Source: Nymphaea colorata (Eukaryota; Streptophyta; Magnoliopsida; Nymphaeales; Nymphaeaceae). From it: DNA of 64,000 nucleotides. The notes under the pieces are model-generated. The model was not told the origin of the DNA and made no database searches. It saw only the letters and a list, made by a program, of their open reading frames with translations. The translations under genes were made by a program, and so were the position numbers. Shown piece after piece: positions 1 to 11,200 of this stretch (its first letter is position 1; each line of letters starts with the position of its first letter). The stretch covers positions 13,436,354 through 13,500,353 of the forward strand of contig NC_045139.1 of NCBI RefSeq assembly GCF_008831285.2. The letters run 5' to 3'.

Positions 1-255
1 AAAAAAAAACTGTATTTTAAGAAAATTAAAAAACTAAAAATAAATTAAATGAGAAAATAATAACCCAAACATCAAAATATCAGTAGATTTTCAACAAATA
101 AAAAATGAAAAAAAAAAAACTGTTTGGCATTAAAAAAATGAAAAATGTGAAAAAACGCATTAAAAACGTGTTCACGTTAAAAAAACGTTTTTTGAACGTT
201 TTAAACGGCATTTTATTTTTTCGTATTTTTGTCAAAAAGACTATGCTTGACATAC

Positions 256-3200
256 CAGAAGCTTGGAGCTCGGCGCCGACCTTTTTAGTAGGCTGACCAA
301 TTGGGTAGTAATCCTGATGGATGTCCATTACTTGCCTTGCAGATATAATGCTTGGCTCAGTACATCCATCTCCTGATATGGCAGTGAAAGTTTTAGGATT
401 AGCTAGATTACTGGTGAGTACAGTGGACTTTCTTCCTGAATTATTCACAAACTCAGGGCACACAATAGCACCATTTATATCACCAACCCCAATATTATTC
501 CCCACACTTCTGACAGGTCCATCCAAGCTTTTAACAAGTGGGCGGAGGAAATCAAAAAGAAAACCAGTAGCTAAACTTGACCTGTAAGCAGCTGATGGTG
601 TGCCTTGCTCAGGTACCACTTCTGCTTGAAGCAATCGAATAGCCTCAAGTAATATGGACGGAGTGAAAAACTTGCCAACCAAAAACTCCTCCACCTTTGT
701 AGCCCGGACCGCATGTTTAGTACCATACGCACCAAAGGCCAGTCTTAGATGTCCGGCGCCGACATTCCCTGTCACTTTATCATTTGTGACCTCTGCAAGA
801 AAAGCAGCGTTAAGATATGCTACCGCATTTCCATGGGGGCGGGGAGCTGCTCTATATGTCTCAAACAACAACCTAGTTTCTTCTGCATGTTTCCCAACAT
901 TGGAGATACCGTCAACTATAGCTTTTTTGTCCTGGCCGCAACTTGGGATGTGAACACTGAGAAGTAGGGCGTTCCAGTTGGATGGAGGCATCTGCAAGAA
1001 TTCCTCTAGGAAGAGAGTAAAACGTTCGGTGCCCATCTGTAACTTCACAGATGAACCTGCACCAAGGAGAAGGGTGGCGATGTCAGAATCAAAGCCTTTT
1101 CTTTGTGCCATGATCAAATTTCCACCTAGACTTGCGGTGTTTCGCACAAATTTTGATGCGACCTTGTTTAGATGATCAGCTATTTTCCTGAACACTAGCC
1201 CCCTTTCACTTCCAAGAATCTTTTCTTCTTCTAGCAAAGTGTCAATCACTTTGGAAATTGTTACAGTTGCCCCAAATTCAATACCGTAATCATCTTTTTT
1301 AATTTCTGAAAGCTCTAAAATATGTGTCAAATCAACATAGCTGCCACAGTCGTTCACATTCTTGTAAATACCAGAACTTGTATTCCCGGCAACTAATTGT
1401 ACTCCTTGTTCGGATTCCATTACGTTTAGAAGCTCAACCATGGATGTGGGAGCAAACCAATGTTGTCCCTTTCTCAAGCTTTCCGTTCCAGATATCCTGG
1501 CACTGACTGGCGGTGAACTGAGTGAAGAGCTTCTTATCTGCAGCTTTTCATCTCTTAAAAAATCTGGAAACGTACATATTTTGTGAGGCATGTAGGTAGG
1601 CAATTTGCTCACTTCTGCGCCCTCCCCTTTCTTCCAAAATGAGTTAAGACCTAAATCTTCCATATCGACGTCCTGTGCAAAACTCTTGCAGACATCAATG
1701 ATAGGGCGGTAGCCGGTGCAGCGGCACAAGTTGCCAGCAACAGCATTTTCTGCTTCAGATACTGTAAGCTTGGAGAATCCAGGAGGTGGGTCTGGCCTGC
1801 TACTCTTTTCTGCATTAACAAGAGAGGCAAAAAGAGACATGCACATCCCTGGCGTGCAGTAGCCACATTGAGAAGCATGGAAACCTGCAAACCTCTCATG
1901 AATAGAATGGAATCCATCTTTAAGGCCTTCAGTTGTGGTAACTGAACAGCCATCCACACTATATAAAAGAGTCAAACATGAACTAACTGCAAAGTCGTGC
2001 ACTTGCTCCTTTTCATACGTTGAGAGAAGAACTACACAAGCTCCACAACCGCCTGCAAAGAAGATCCGAAATCTTAGTAAAGCATAAATATTTGAATTAA
2101 CCAACATAGAGAAGTCATCTCACGTGTGAATGAAGAAAAGTGGACATATTTGTTGTTGCAAGTCCAGAAATAAAACAATTGAATACATACCGATGTTCAT
2201 GTGAGAGCTTTCAAAATCCAAAATAATTTTTTTCTGTTAACTTCCATCGGTACGGTAAAACCTCAAACAAACGCAAACACATTTTCTATTGATTTTTTAC
2301 CGTGTCAATGTAAAGCTATGCCAGCAAATGCTGATTACAACAGTAGAGTAGAAGAGCAGGAACCACACGGCATATAATTTTTTATTTTTTGTCCAAACCT
2401 GACCCACTCTCGTACGGGGTCTAGGCTCATGATCATTTGGTGGATCCTATCCCACCATCCAACAATTTCAATTCCAATATGAAAAAAAGGGTCAGGATAA
2501 TTGATTGCATATTTAGTTCATCTATAAATATTTCTTACAATATTGAATGAAGGACTAAACCTTTCATGATGGTGTGTTATAATCCATCCCCTAGGGCATA
2601 TGCATATACTCATATTGAGCTTAGGTCCAAGTATTGGGCCATATCCTCAAACCAATTGTAACAATTTGACTCACTCCCGTGCCAAGCTCAAACTCCTAAT
2701 TTGCTAGAACCTAACCCCCTCTCTAACAGCTTCAATTCCAACATAAAGGAAAAAGGTTATGGACTAGAACAACCAATCATTTAATTTAATTAGTGTTCTT
2801 ACAAGTCTTTCAATTATTGAACTCAGATTGGCTTTAAAAATTTCAAATAAAAAATAGTTACATGTTATTTCATGACTCGTCCATGTGATCAACCTCAGGC
2901 AGCAAACTTCTTTTCAAACAATGGCCGCCGTGCCTTTCAGACCGGAGCAAGACGCAGGGCCTTTACTTAGTTAATATCCTTTTTCTTTTCCCATTATAGT
3001 AATTTTACTCATCATATTACTACGCGCGAGTTCAGATCAGATTCCGGCACACAACTGCAAAAGAATTCGATTAGTGAAGATTTCAGTAGCATAGGAGAGC
3101 GTTTTTTCATGTGGAAAGAGAGAGAGAAAGAAAGAAAAAAAAAAAAGGCTTTTATTTTAGTGCAAGTAGAGAGAAATTTTTAGTAGCACACTTGAGATTG

Positions 3201-3632
3201 TTCTGAAAAGGGATAAAATGATTCCTGCGCCTTACTGCGTACTGGCGTACTTGAAACGGGAAAAGAGATCAGTGGCAGAAGCATATTTCTTTACCACCAT
3301 GAATCGTGTCATATACATACCGATCTTTCGTTATATCATATTGGAGGAGATGCAGTCGATTGACATATTACCAAGAGGCAATAGTAGAATGCAAAATATT
3401 AATCAGGTCCGTATATATATCAGAATTGATCTTCCTGAAGATCAATGAATGGAGAACAAGACAGTTGTGACGGACCTTCTCCACAGCCAAGCTTGGCTCC
3501 CTTGTAGCGCGTCTGAAGGCGAAGGAACTCCAAGAGGGTGGTCGAAGGATGGACACCGGAGAGCTCCACCTTCTCCCCGTTGAGTGCAAACACCAACGTC
3601 TGCTTGCTGCACGAGGCCACCGTGGTTTCCAT
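256..3632 (-). CDS. Aldehyde oxidase copy A, 5' part (exons 1-2)
   Basis: Molybdo-flavoenzyme of the plant aldehyde oxidase family, which oxidises aldehydes to carboxylic acids in the cytosol and releases H2O2. Exon 1 is 3632-3476 (start METTVAS, donor after GAA-G) and exon 2 is 2052-256 (donor after QASG). The rest of the gene lies beyond the left edge, so this is partial because of the window. The joined protein shows the plant-type 2Fe-2S motif (GCGEGGCGAC, then SSCLTLL), the second cluster ([10 protein letters not shown] and [11 protein letters not shown]), and the FAD-domain motifs AGNTSSG and NTASLGGNL. The reading frame is open throughout. Compared with copies B and C, three residues (GNC) are missing after TTEGL at about 1921, and the loop after VVLLS is two residues shorter. 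Substrate cannot be assigned. An in-frame start upstream of 3632 is not excluded. Confidence 0.92.
2398..2770. repeat. Diverged direct repeat in intron 1 of copy A
   Basis: Two related segments start near 2398 and 2668, about 270 bp apart. Both carry a 'gacccactctcgta/gactcactcccgtg' start, then 'tttcaattccaatatga/cttcaattccaacataa' followed by a purine-rich stretch. They lie inside the 1.4 kb first intron. Similarity is by eye and moderate; no element family recognised. Confidence 0.45.
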
Positions 3633-4728
3633 ACAGTGTTTCCCCGAGAAAGGTCAAGAAAGGAGATCGCTGAGTACGGCCCGGCCGGCGGCCACTCTCC
3701 GCCAAATTTTGTGGTGAAGAAAGATGTGGACCTCTGCGTTTGTCGTCGACCTATAATCCATTACAATACTAGTCAAATGGTTTAAATATAAAATATTCAA
3801 ATACGAGACTTTTCTTTTGCTCCTTTAAAAGGTGAACTTTTTTTTTTTTTTTTTTGGGTGAAATAGTCTTTTCTTTTGTACTGTTTCCCACTAAAATTAT
3901 TCAAAAGGCAACATATTTTTTTAGTTTTTTAATTCCCACCCGAACTTGACATTTATAACTTATCAGATCCATAAAAGCGCCTGCGATTGACCCATATGTA
4001 GGGTGTTCATGGAATCAATTAATATTGAACAGAAGCGTAGATATATATGGCACCATCCTGATCCTGCTGACAAAGTTCGAGATTGATTTGAACAAGCAAT
4101 AAAATAAAATAAAAAATCTAAGCATGCGTTTGATCCTCTTTCCTGTGCAAGACAATGATCGTTTGAAATTGGGACGATGGACATAACAATTCTGAGTGGT
4201 ACAGCGACGTCTCAACTAATGTTAGCTTAACTTTAAATGTCATTGATGAAGGTAGCACTAGTATAGTAGGTAAGCTGACTGTTGAAAAATATGGTGCTTT
4301 CATCAATTTCTTTTTTTACTTCGCCAATTCACCGGTATAGGTCCATACAAAACTGTTGTCAGCCTCAATCTATATTGACGGGCTTTGATCCGCGTCAGTA
4401 AATATCTCTATTTCTCTTTGATTTTCAGGGTGTAGAAAACTTCAATAAAGATTGTGACCTTCGGTGACTTTTTTCATATCCGACAATAAAAGTTTTAAAT
4501 TTTTGATTTCCTACACTTTTGAAAATTTCAAAAATCTAATCACTAGTGACGCTAGAATACAATAAATATCGCCATATGGTTTAAAATTTAAAGTTCTCCC
4601 AACAACATTTCTTTCCTGCTGATAACTAAATATTTTTTAGTGACACTAAAACATTACCGTACCATCCAAGTTAGAAAGTAGACATGCCCTCCTTTTTTTT
4701 CAATCTTATCCCCCTAACTAAAGGTATG

Positions 4729-4850
4729 TTTCTCTCTCTCTCTCCCTCACTCTTTCATTTTCTTTCTCTCTCTCTCCCTCACCCTTACATTTTCTTTCTC
4801 TCTCTCCCCTCATTTTCATTCTCACTCTCTCTCTCCATGTATTTTATATG
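4729..4850. repeat. CT-rich tandem repeat, about 33-bp unit, three copies
   Basis: Units starting near 4729, 4763 and 4795 each have the form (CT)n followed by CCTCA, then a T-rich CATT segment. A CT tail follows to about 4850. This is low-complexity sequence; open frames across it have no coding support. Confidence 0.7.
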
Positions 4851-5090
4851 TTTATTTTTCATTGCTTATCTTTATTTTAGATTACGTTGCAAAAAAAAAA
4901 AAAAAGAAAGAAAGATGCCAATTGTCACTTCAACTTTGAAAAATAAATGTTGTGGTGAGTTCCTTTCATATATATTTTTTCTTATTTCTTATTGTTATGA
5001 TTAATTTTATTTAGTACTTTTATAGTTCTTTTGCCTAAGCTATTAACCAAGTAGCCGAATATCCATGACCTCCTCTGATTTTTATCGAGC

Positions 5091-5113
5091 TATATATATA
5101 TATATATATATAG
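5091..5113. repeat. (TA)n microsatellite
   Basis: About eleven uninterrupted TA dinucleotides in the spacer between copies A and B. Confidence 0.9.
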
Positions 5114-5539
5114 TCAAGAGACCTGTAGCAGTGAAATTTTCACCGATATAGGTATACCGCTTTTAATAACTCATTTTTTCCGCGTCAGGTAAAAATATTT
5201 TTGTTACAAAAACTTTCCATCAGTAAAACTCTTACATCTTTGGTTTCAACTTCTTAATTTTCACTGATCTGTTGTCTAAACGTCAGTAAAAGGCTAGTTT
5301 TGACTGTTTTTTATCGAAACGACAGTGAAGGCATCACTGACATTATTTTTACTGACATTGGCGACAAAAGTCAGTAAAGCCAATAATAATGTCAGTAAAC
5401 CCAAAAAAAGTCGTAAATGCATACTTGAAAATAGGGATTGCTTAAAACTGTACCATTCGAGGGTATGACGACATTTTTTTTTCTTAGCCTTATTTTGCAA
5501 AGTGATTTGATTTTTTTTTTCGGTTTTACAAAACTCTTG

Positions 5540-6670
5540 CATTTTTGCTCTTTTTGAAAATTTTATAAGAAGGTGTCATTTCAAAATTTCAAGGTGATAT
5601 ACTTTTACAAAATTTTGCACCTTTTCAATTTTTTGAACAACATCGCGATTGATTTTTACTTTTCAAAATTTTGTACATTTTCTAAGAGGAGATTAAACTT
5701 TCTGTGGAATTTGGGAAATTTCGTGCAAACTTTTCAAGGCTCTTTCAAGCTGCTTCTAATTTTACTAAATTTTCAACTTTCACAAGTGTTATAAACTCAC
5801 ACTTTTACAAGTAAGATCATTAAATTCTCAAAAGCTTATAATGCTCTTCAATTTTTGAAAATTTTGGAAGCTTTATTTCAAAAAATTTCTCGTTTTATAA
5901 AATCCTTGCACTTTTTTTTACACTTTTTACAAGGAACACAAACATTTTGGCTAGCTTCACAAATTTTAGTGGGAAATTTTGTTAACACTTTGAAACTGCT
6001 TTGATTTACAATACTCACTACTTTCACCAGCTTTACAACTTGCCATTTTAACAAGTTATGCCTTGATATTTTTAAAAAGCTTGATATGTTCTTTGATTTT
6101 TGAATAATTTTCAAGTATTGTGTTGCACTCACAAATGAACTTTTTAAGCAAATTTGAAAAATGATTTTTGCTTTCATAGTGTAACACGTTTTGAAATTTT
6201 TTCTAGCGAAACTTTTGAAAATTTATCTGATATTGATAAACGTTTTCTAGTTTTGCTGGTGTTGTTTCAAAATCATGGAATTTCTCAACTTGTGAAGCTT
6301 TTCACATTTCTTTCGGCATTTGAATGCTAACGTTGTTTTATTATCTTTTGTTAATGTTTTTACACTTCGATTGACGAATTTAACAAAATCTTCATTACTG
6401 TTCTTTGGTTAGTAAAAATTGATTTTAATTTTATAAAACTCAGAACCTTCTCAAGTTTTGCAAATTAACAACTTTTGCAAGTGAAATCTTGACATTTTCA
6501 ATATAGAACACATTTTTCAAATTGTGAAAATTTATAAGTGTTGTTTTGAACTCATAAATTTTCTGAAGTTTTAACAGATTTTGTCAATTGTTTCAGTTGT
6601 TAATGGTGAACTTTTTAAAAAGTATTTTGTTAAAATTTTGAAATATTTGGCCTTTTGCAAAAGTTTAGAT
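5540..6670. repeat. AT-rich degenerate repeat block
   Basis: More than 1 kb in which variants of TTTTGAAAATTTT, TTTTACAAG and CAAATTTTG recur irregularly on both strands. The pattern is repetitive but has no fixed period visible by eye. It adjoins the block of CACTA-like motifs, so both may be parts of one decayed element. No coding signal. Confidence 0.45.
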
Positions 6671-8260
6671 AATTTTTTGACACCTTTTTACTTGTTTTAT
6701 GTGGACCGCTTGGTAACAGTAGCAATATCATTTTGAGGCCGTTGAGGCCGTTTGATAACAGTATCATCGTTCCATGTATTTTGCCCAAAAATTTGGATAG
6801 GTTCATGAAAAGTTTTAAAAAATGTTCTATAAGCCTGTCCTGGTATTTGGATAGATATGTATAAACCTGTTCTAATTTTTTGCACAGACATATAAAACAG
6901 CAACATAACATTACTCTTGCCAAGAGTCCCTTTGGAAACCTGGCAGTAGGACTATGCATATGTGAATAATTGCATTCGTGCATTCACATTGAATGATCCA
7001 TGTGATCTTCATTTGGATGCAAGAATGTGGCATACTTGGCAATATTGCAAATCGTAGAAATGAATTTGAGGTCCTGCCACCAACCCATTTGCGGCCTTTT
7101 ACATTTTGCTATGTGACAGGTTGTATATGGTTTTGATGTTTCCTTCGTTTTGGAAAACAGGTTGTAATTCCCCTTTACCAGATAAAATCAATCAGTGCTT
7201 CATATACGCAGTGTAATTATATTCAATATTTGATTGTTGGATTTAGAAATAGTAACTATAATTGCAGCATGTTTTCTTAAACACAGATATGAAACTTTTT
7301 TAGATCATGTAGTTTAAAGACATTTGTCCCAAGGACACAACGTTTTTGTTTCTGGCCAACCTCTTCATTTTTCAAAACTTGGTTGAAGGGGTGGTTCACT
7401 AATGGTCTCCGGAGGCTGGCTGTCACGGTGTTGGAGGATTGGTTTTGGCATTATTATTTGGGGCTTTTGGACCTCAAGTAGGTTCGTGTTTAACTCCTCC
7501 ACTGATGTAAATATCGCAGGGGAAGACAATAATTGTGAAAAATTTTGAAGATGCTTGCATTGGAAATGCTGGGATGAAAAGGAGACTCTGCTTATCAGAT
7601 TGTGGCTAGTGACTAGTGTTGCAGCAGGTGAGCGGCCTCATCTTCAAACGGGTCTGATATGCCTCGAGTGCAGAAATGGTAGGAAACATATTGCTTTTGG
7701 TGCAAGAGGCTGCAATGGAGATACCTGTTACCTCGGATCCCACAAGGCCACGGGAAATTCCGTGTTGGCTGAAAATGAAATTCTTGATAAACCGCTGTGC
7801 TCTATTGATGCTGATTTTTGGTCCAGAATATTTCTGGTTTCTAACCACAAGTTTTGAAAAAAATGGTGGGGGATTCTTGTGCGGGCAAGTTCAATTTTGC
7901 CCGTAGATATACAGCCGAATCGCAAGTATGGTTGCTGTGCACGTGTCTAGTTCGTCCTGATGCCCTATTGCGGCGTTGTACAGCAATATTTTGTATATGC
8001 CTTAAGTTTTGTACTTGCTATTTTGATTATTTCATTTAGGAGGACGCTCCTCCAGCAGGATGGTTTCGGCAAGAAACAACGTGTTTCTTACTAAACGCCC
8101 TCTACTGGAGGAAGTGATAGCACAGCCTTAATTGACATAATTATTCTGGGTTTTCTATGCAATATTTTGACAAAACAGGATAAAGAATGAGTGACACAAC
8201 CAGGAAATCTCGGCATACGAATTCATGCAACTACATGTGAAACACAGCATCAGGCATGCC

Positions 8261-11200
8261 TTAGCTGTTGGCGATCACACTCTGCAAGTATCTCTCAACA
8301 TTGTCTAAGCCGCATAGTTCTTTGATATAGTCCATGGTAGCAGGAGTATCCATCCTAAAGAATACCGAAGGCGTCTCAGAATTACTGTAAGTACGCATAT
8401 CACTTCTTGCTGCCTTTATGGCTTCCCTTGCTGCACAGTGCACTGAAGCTGCCAGAAGTAATGGCGGTTCTCCAGAAGCTGTTCAGAAAGGTAAGAGATC
8501 AATCAGTACTTATGAGACTGATGCACCAGGCCAGGGGTTGAAAATTTTCCCCAACACCGACACCAGTATGTGGTCCAACGGGATTGCGCCGAAAAAAATT
8601 AGCTGATGAACTACGGTAGAAGTTAAATATTTCAAATTGACAATAAAATGTGGTCTAAAGCTGGTTTCGCTAGGATTGCATGGGAAGGCAATAAGATAAT
8701 ACAACGACAGAAGTTGCAGTATCCGCCAATACCAGCAACAAAGTGTGGACCGAGCTGGTTCCACTAGTGGGACTCCATGGAAAGGTAACGAGCTACTGCT
8801 ACTGATGAACTAGGACAGGAGTTCTAATATCTCCCCTAATACTGACAGTAGCATGTGGACCATAGCTGGTTCTTTGTGGATCCTGTTATCCAGCGTCCCA
8901 TGGTCCTGGCATGGGTGCGCTGGGTTGACAGGCACGTCGTGTCATGCTGTGGGGAGAGGTGGCACATTGAGCAACTGCTGTTCCTGACAAGTCGAACCAA
9001 ATGTTGGTCCAATAAGTACCAAAAGGGCCTAGTATCACTACTCGAACCACATGGTGCCACCTATGCTATATATAGAGACTACATGCACATGAATTTTTCT
9101 GAATATTCAAAGTGATAAGAATGAAAACATAGAAGCATAACAGCGTGGAGGAAAAAAGAGCACCTTTGGATGACAAAACACGATTTTTGTGATGGCCGCT
9201 GCTTAATATTTCAACATTGAACTGTCGTGGAACTGTGTCAACCGTAGGAATTTTATATGTCCATGTACCATTTGATAACACTAGCCCATCAGAGTCTGTG
9301 ACATGCTTTTCCATCATAAAGAAACCTATTCCTTGAACAAATGCACCTTCTATCTGTGAGAGACACAGTAACAATAAAACCTTTAAGGGATTATTCAAGC
9401 TAAAAGATCAAATGAAAGGATCACCATACATTGATGCTTAACAAGTTTGGTTTTACTTGAGCCGGCCCATTTTATGGAATTCAAATTCAAGCTAATTTGT
9501 TCACGGCACCTGGCGTGTGCCAAATAAGCATCTCTTATACAGGTTCAGAAGAACTCACACGCAACAAATGGATAAAAGACATGCGACAAAAAGAAGAAGA
9601 AAAAGCGTATAAGCCTCTAATGTCATGCATATAATTTGGCTGAACTTAACTTGCTAATTAGGAGAAGCAAAAGGTCATGCCTCAAATCAACTTACCAGTG
9701 CCATGAACATCTGAAGACAAAAATAAGCATCGGTAGTTGGAAAATGGAACAACGTACACACTACCCTTATTGATGAAGGCAAAATCATTATGCAGTAAGC
9801 ATGGTATATTATCAGCTGCTGAGCAAATTCATCTGTCTAAGATACAACCAAATGCCACTTCTGGATGCAAAGACATATCAGGAATGATGACCTGGCTCAT
9901 GCAAGGAAGAGAGCTCCTGAGCAAATGAATTATGTTTAGCAAAACATGGGGATGCTATTATTGAGCTCATATTGAGAACACCACATAATTTTATTGGGGA
10001 AACTTGCACGTGAATATGGTCCAAAACAGCTTGAGATGAATATCATATTGTTTCATTGGCAAACTTGTGAAAGTAACTCATTAGTCATTACAAATAAATT
10101 CCATCAACATTATTACCAACCTGTCCAAGATCTACAGCAGGATTGAGACTTAATCCACAATCATATGTTATGTCTGTACGCAAAATAGTGGTAGACCCTG
10201 TTAAAAGATCTACCTCCACCTACAGTGAATGAGATTACATTTAATTTTTGTACCGTCTAAAAATGAAGTGCTAGAAGCACCGTAGAGTTGCAGGTAGTTA
10301 TACCTCACTCGCTGCAGCACCATAGTTCAGATATTTAAGTGAAGCAGGATGAGGAACCCAGTAAGTGCTTGCTGATAGGTTCACCATTTGACGATGTGCC
10401 TGAAAAGCAAGCCACAGAATATGTCCTGTGAGGTGTCTCCAATTTGAGAGGATGATCGTTAGTAACAGAAGCAGTTAATAGTGGAAATACTACTTCTCAC
10501 CAAAATAAAATAAGAGCCTGATAATAAGATACCAGGAAATTAGTGAAGAGGTAGACTAAGCAACCAATCAATGGGCTGAATGGAAAAACAAAAAAAAGGA
10601 AACTTTCTTCTAGAGGCCAACCTTTTGACCATAATCCCAATTACAGGTCCCGCTTGTTTTAATAATTGACAATTTGAGGCCTTAAGTTGACTTTTATCAT
10701 CTTGGAATATGTGAATTTCTTTTCCACACAAACCTTACAAATTGATTCGTTTCCCACATTATTGAAATGTAAAGCATATTGCTTCATTTCATCCAATCCA
10801 ATTAACAGTTAACATTTTTTGCACAATCCTCTTTGGATAATTCGTCCAGTCCAAGAATAGCCATAATGCCTTGAAGCTCTTTGTAATGTTTTCAACTTTT
10901 GTTCGCCTCTTCCCACATTTTTGCTTTCCAGGGCCTGTGTGGTACATAGTTCATGATGTATCCTTTGATTCATCCTATTGGCTCTACCCATTCCCGAATG
11001 GATATGATGCCTAGCATATTGGGTAAATATTAACTTACTTGAATTAATTAATCTTCTACTTAATGAACCATTTAGCCAAATGAACTGAGACAATTTTTTT
11101 TTCCACATTACAAAACAAAAAAAAAAGGTCAAATAAAACTGATTTTTGTTGTTTAGTTTTTCAAGGACTTAAATTCTAAAAATTTTGCTACTAAACAATG

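Larger units (their letters stand above)
4380..5410. mobile_element. Possible degenerate CACTA-like terminal region
   Basis: The stretch 5180-5410 has at least eight copies, on both strands, of a short motif close to GTCAGTAAA (for example near 5219, 5281, 5340, 5351, 5371 and 5391). Further copies occur near 4394 and, more loosely, 4545 and 4635. Dense short subterminal repeats of the type GTCGGTAAA are common near the ends of plant CACTA elements; that comparison is from general knowledge. No transposase, clear terminal inverted repeat or target duplication was found, so class and limits are tentative. Confidence 0.4.
3633..8260. other. Spacer between aldehyde oxidase copies A and B
   Basis: About 4.6 kb from the 5' end of copy A to the stop codon of copy B. 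It is AT-rich and has no open frame that I recognise. It holds a T-run (about 3838-3856), CT- and TA-rich simple repeats, a block with many GTCAGTAAA-like motifs, and a long degenerate AT-rich block. These are listed separately. The promoter and 5' UTR of copy A should lie in its first few hundred bases, and the 3' UTR of copy B in the last few hundred, but I see no convincing TATA box or poly(A) signal. A short hairpin around 8048-8113 (cctccagcag against ctactggagg) is visible. Confidence 0.6.

Noticed and set aside
8045-8115. Hairpin downstream of copy B as a terminator or MITE
   Set aside because: Only a 10-12 bp imperfect stem; no target duplication and no reason to expect a bacterial-type terminator in a plant gene.
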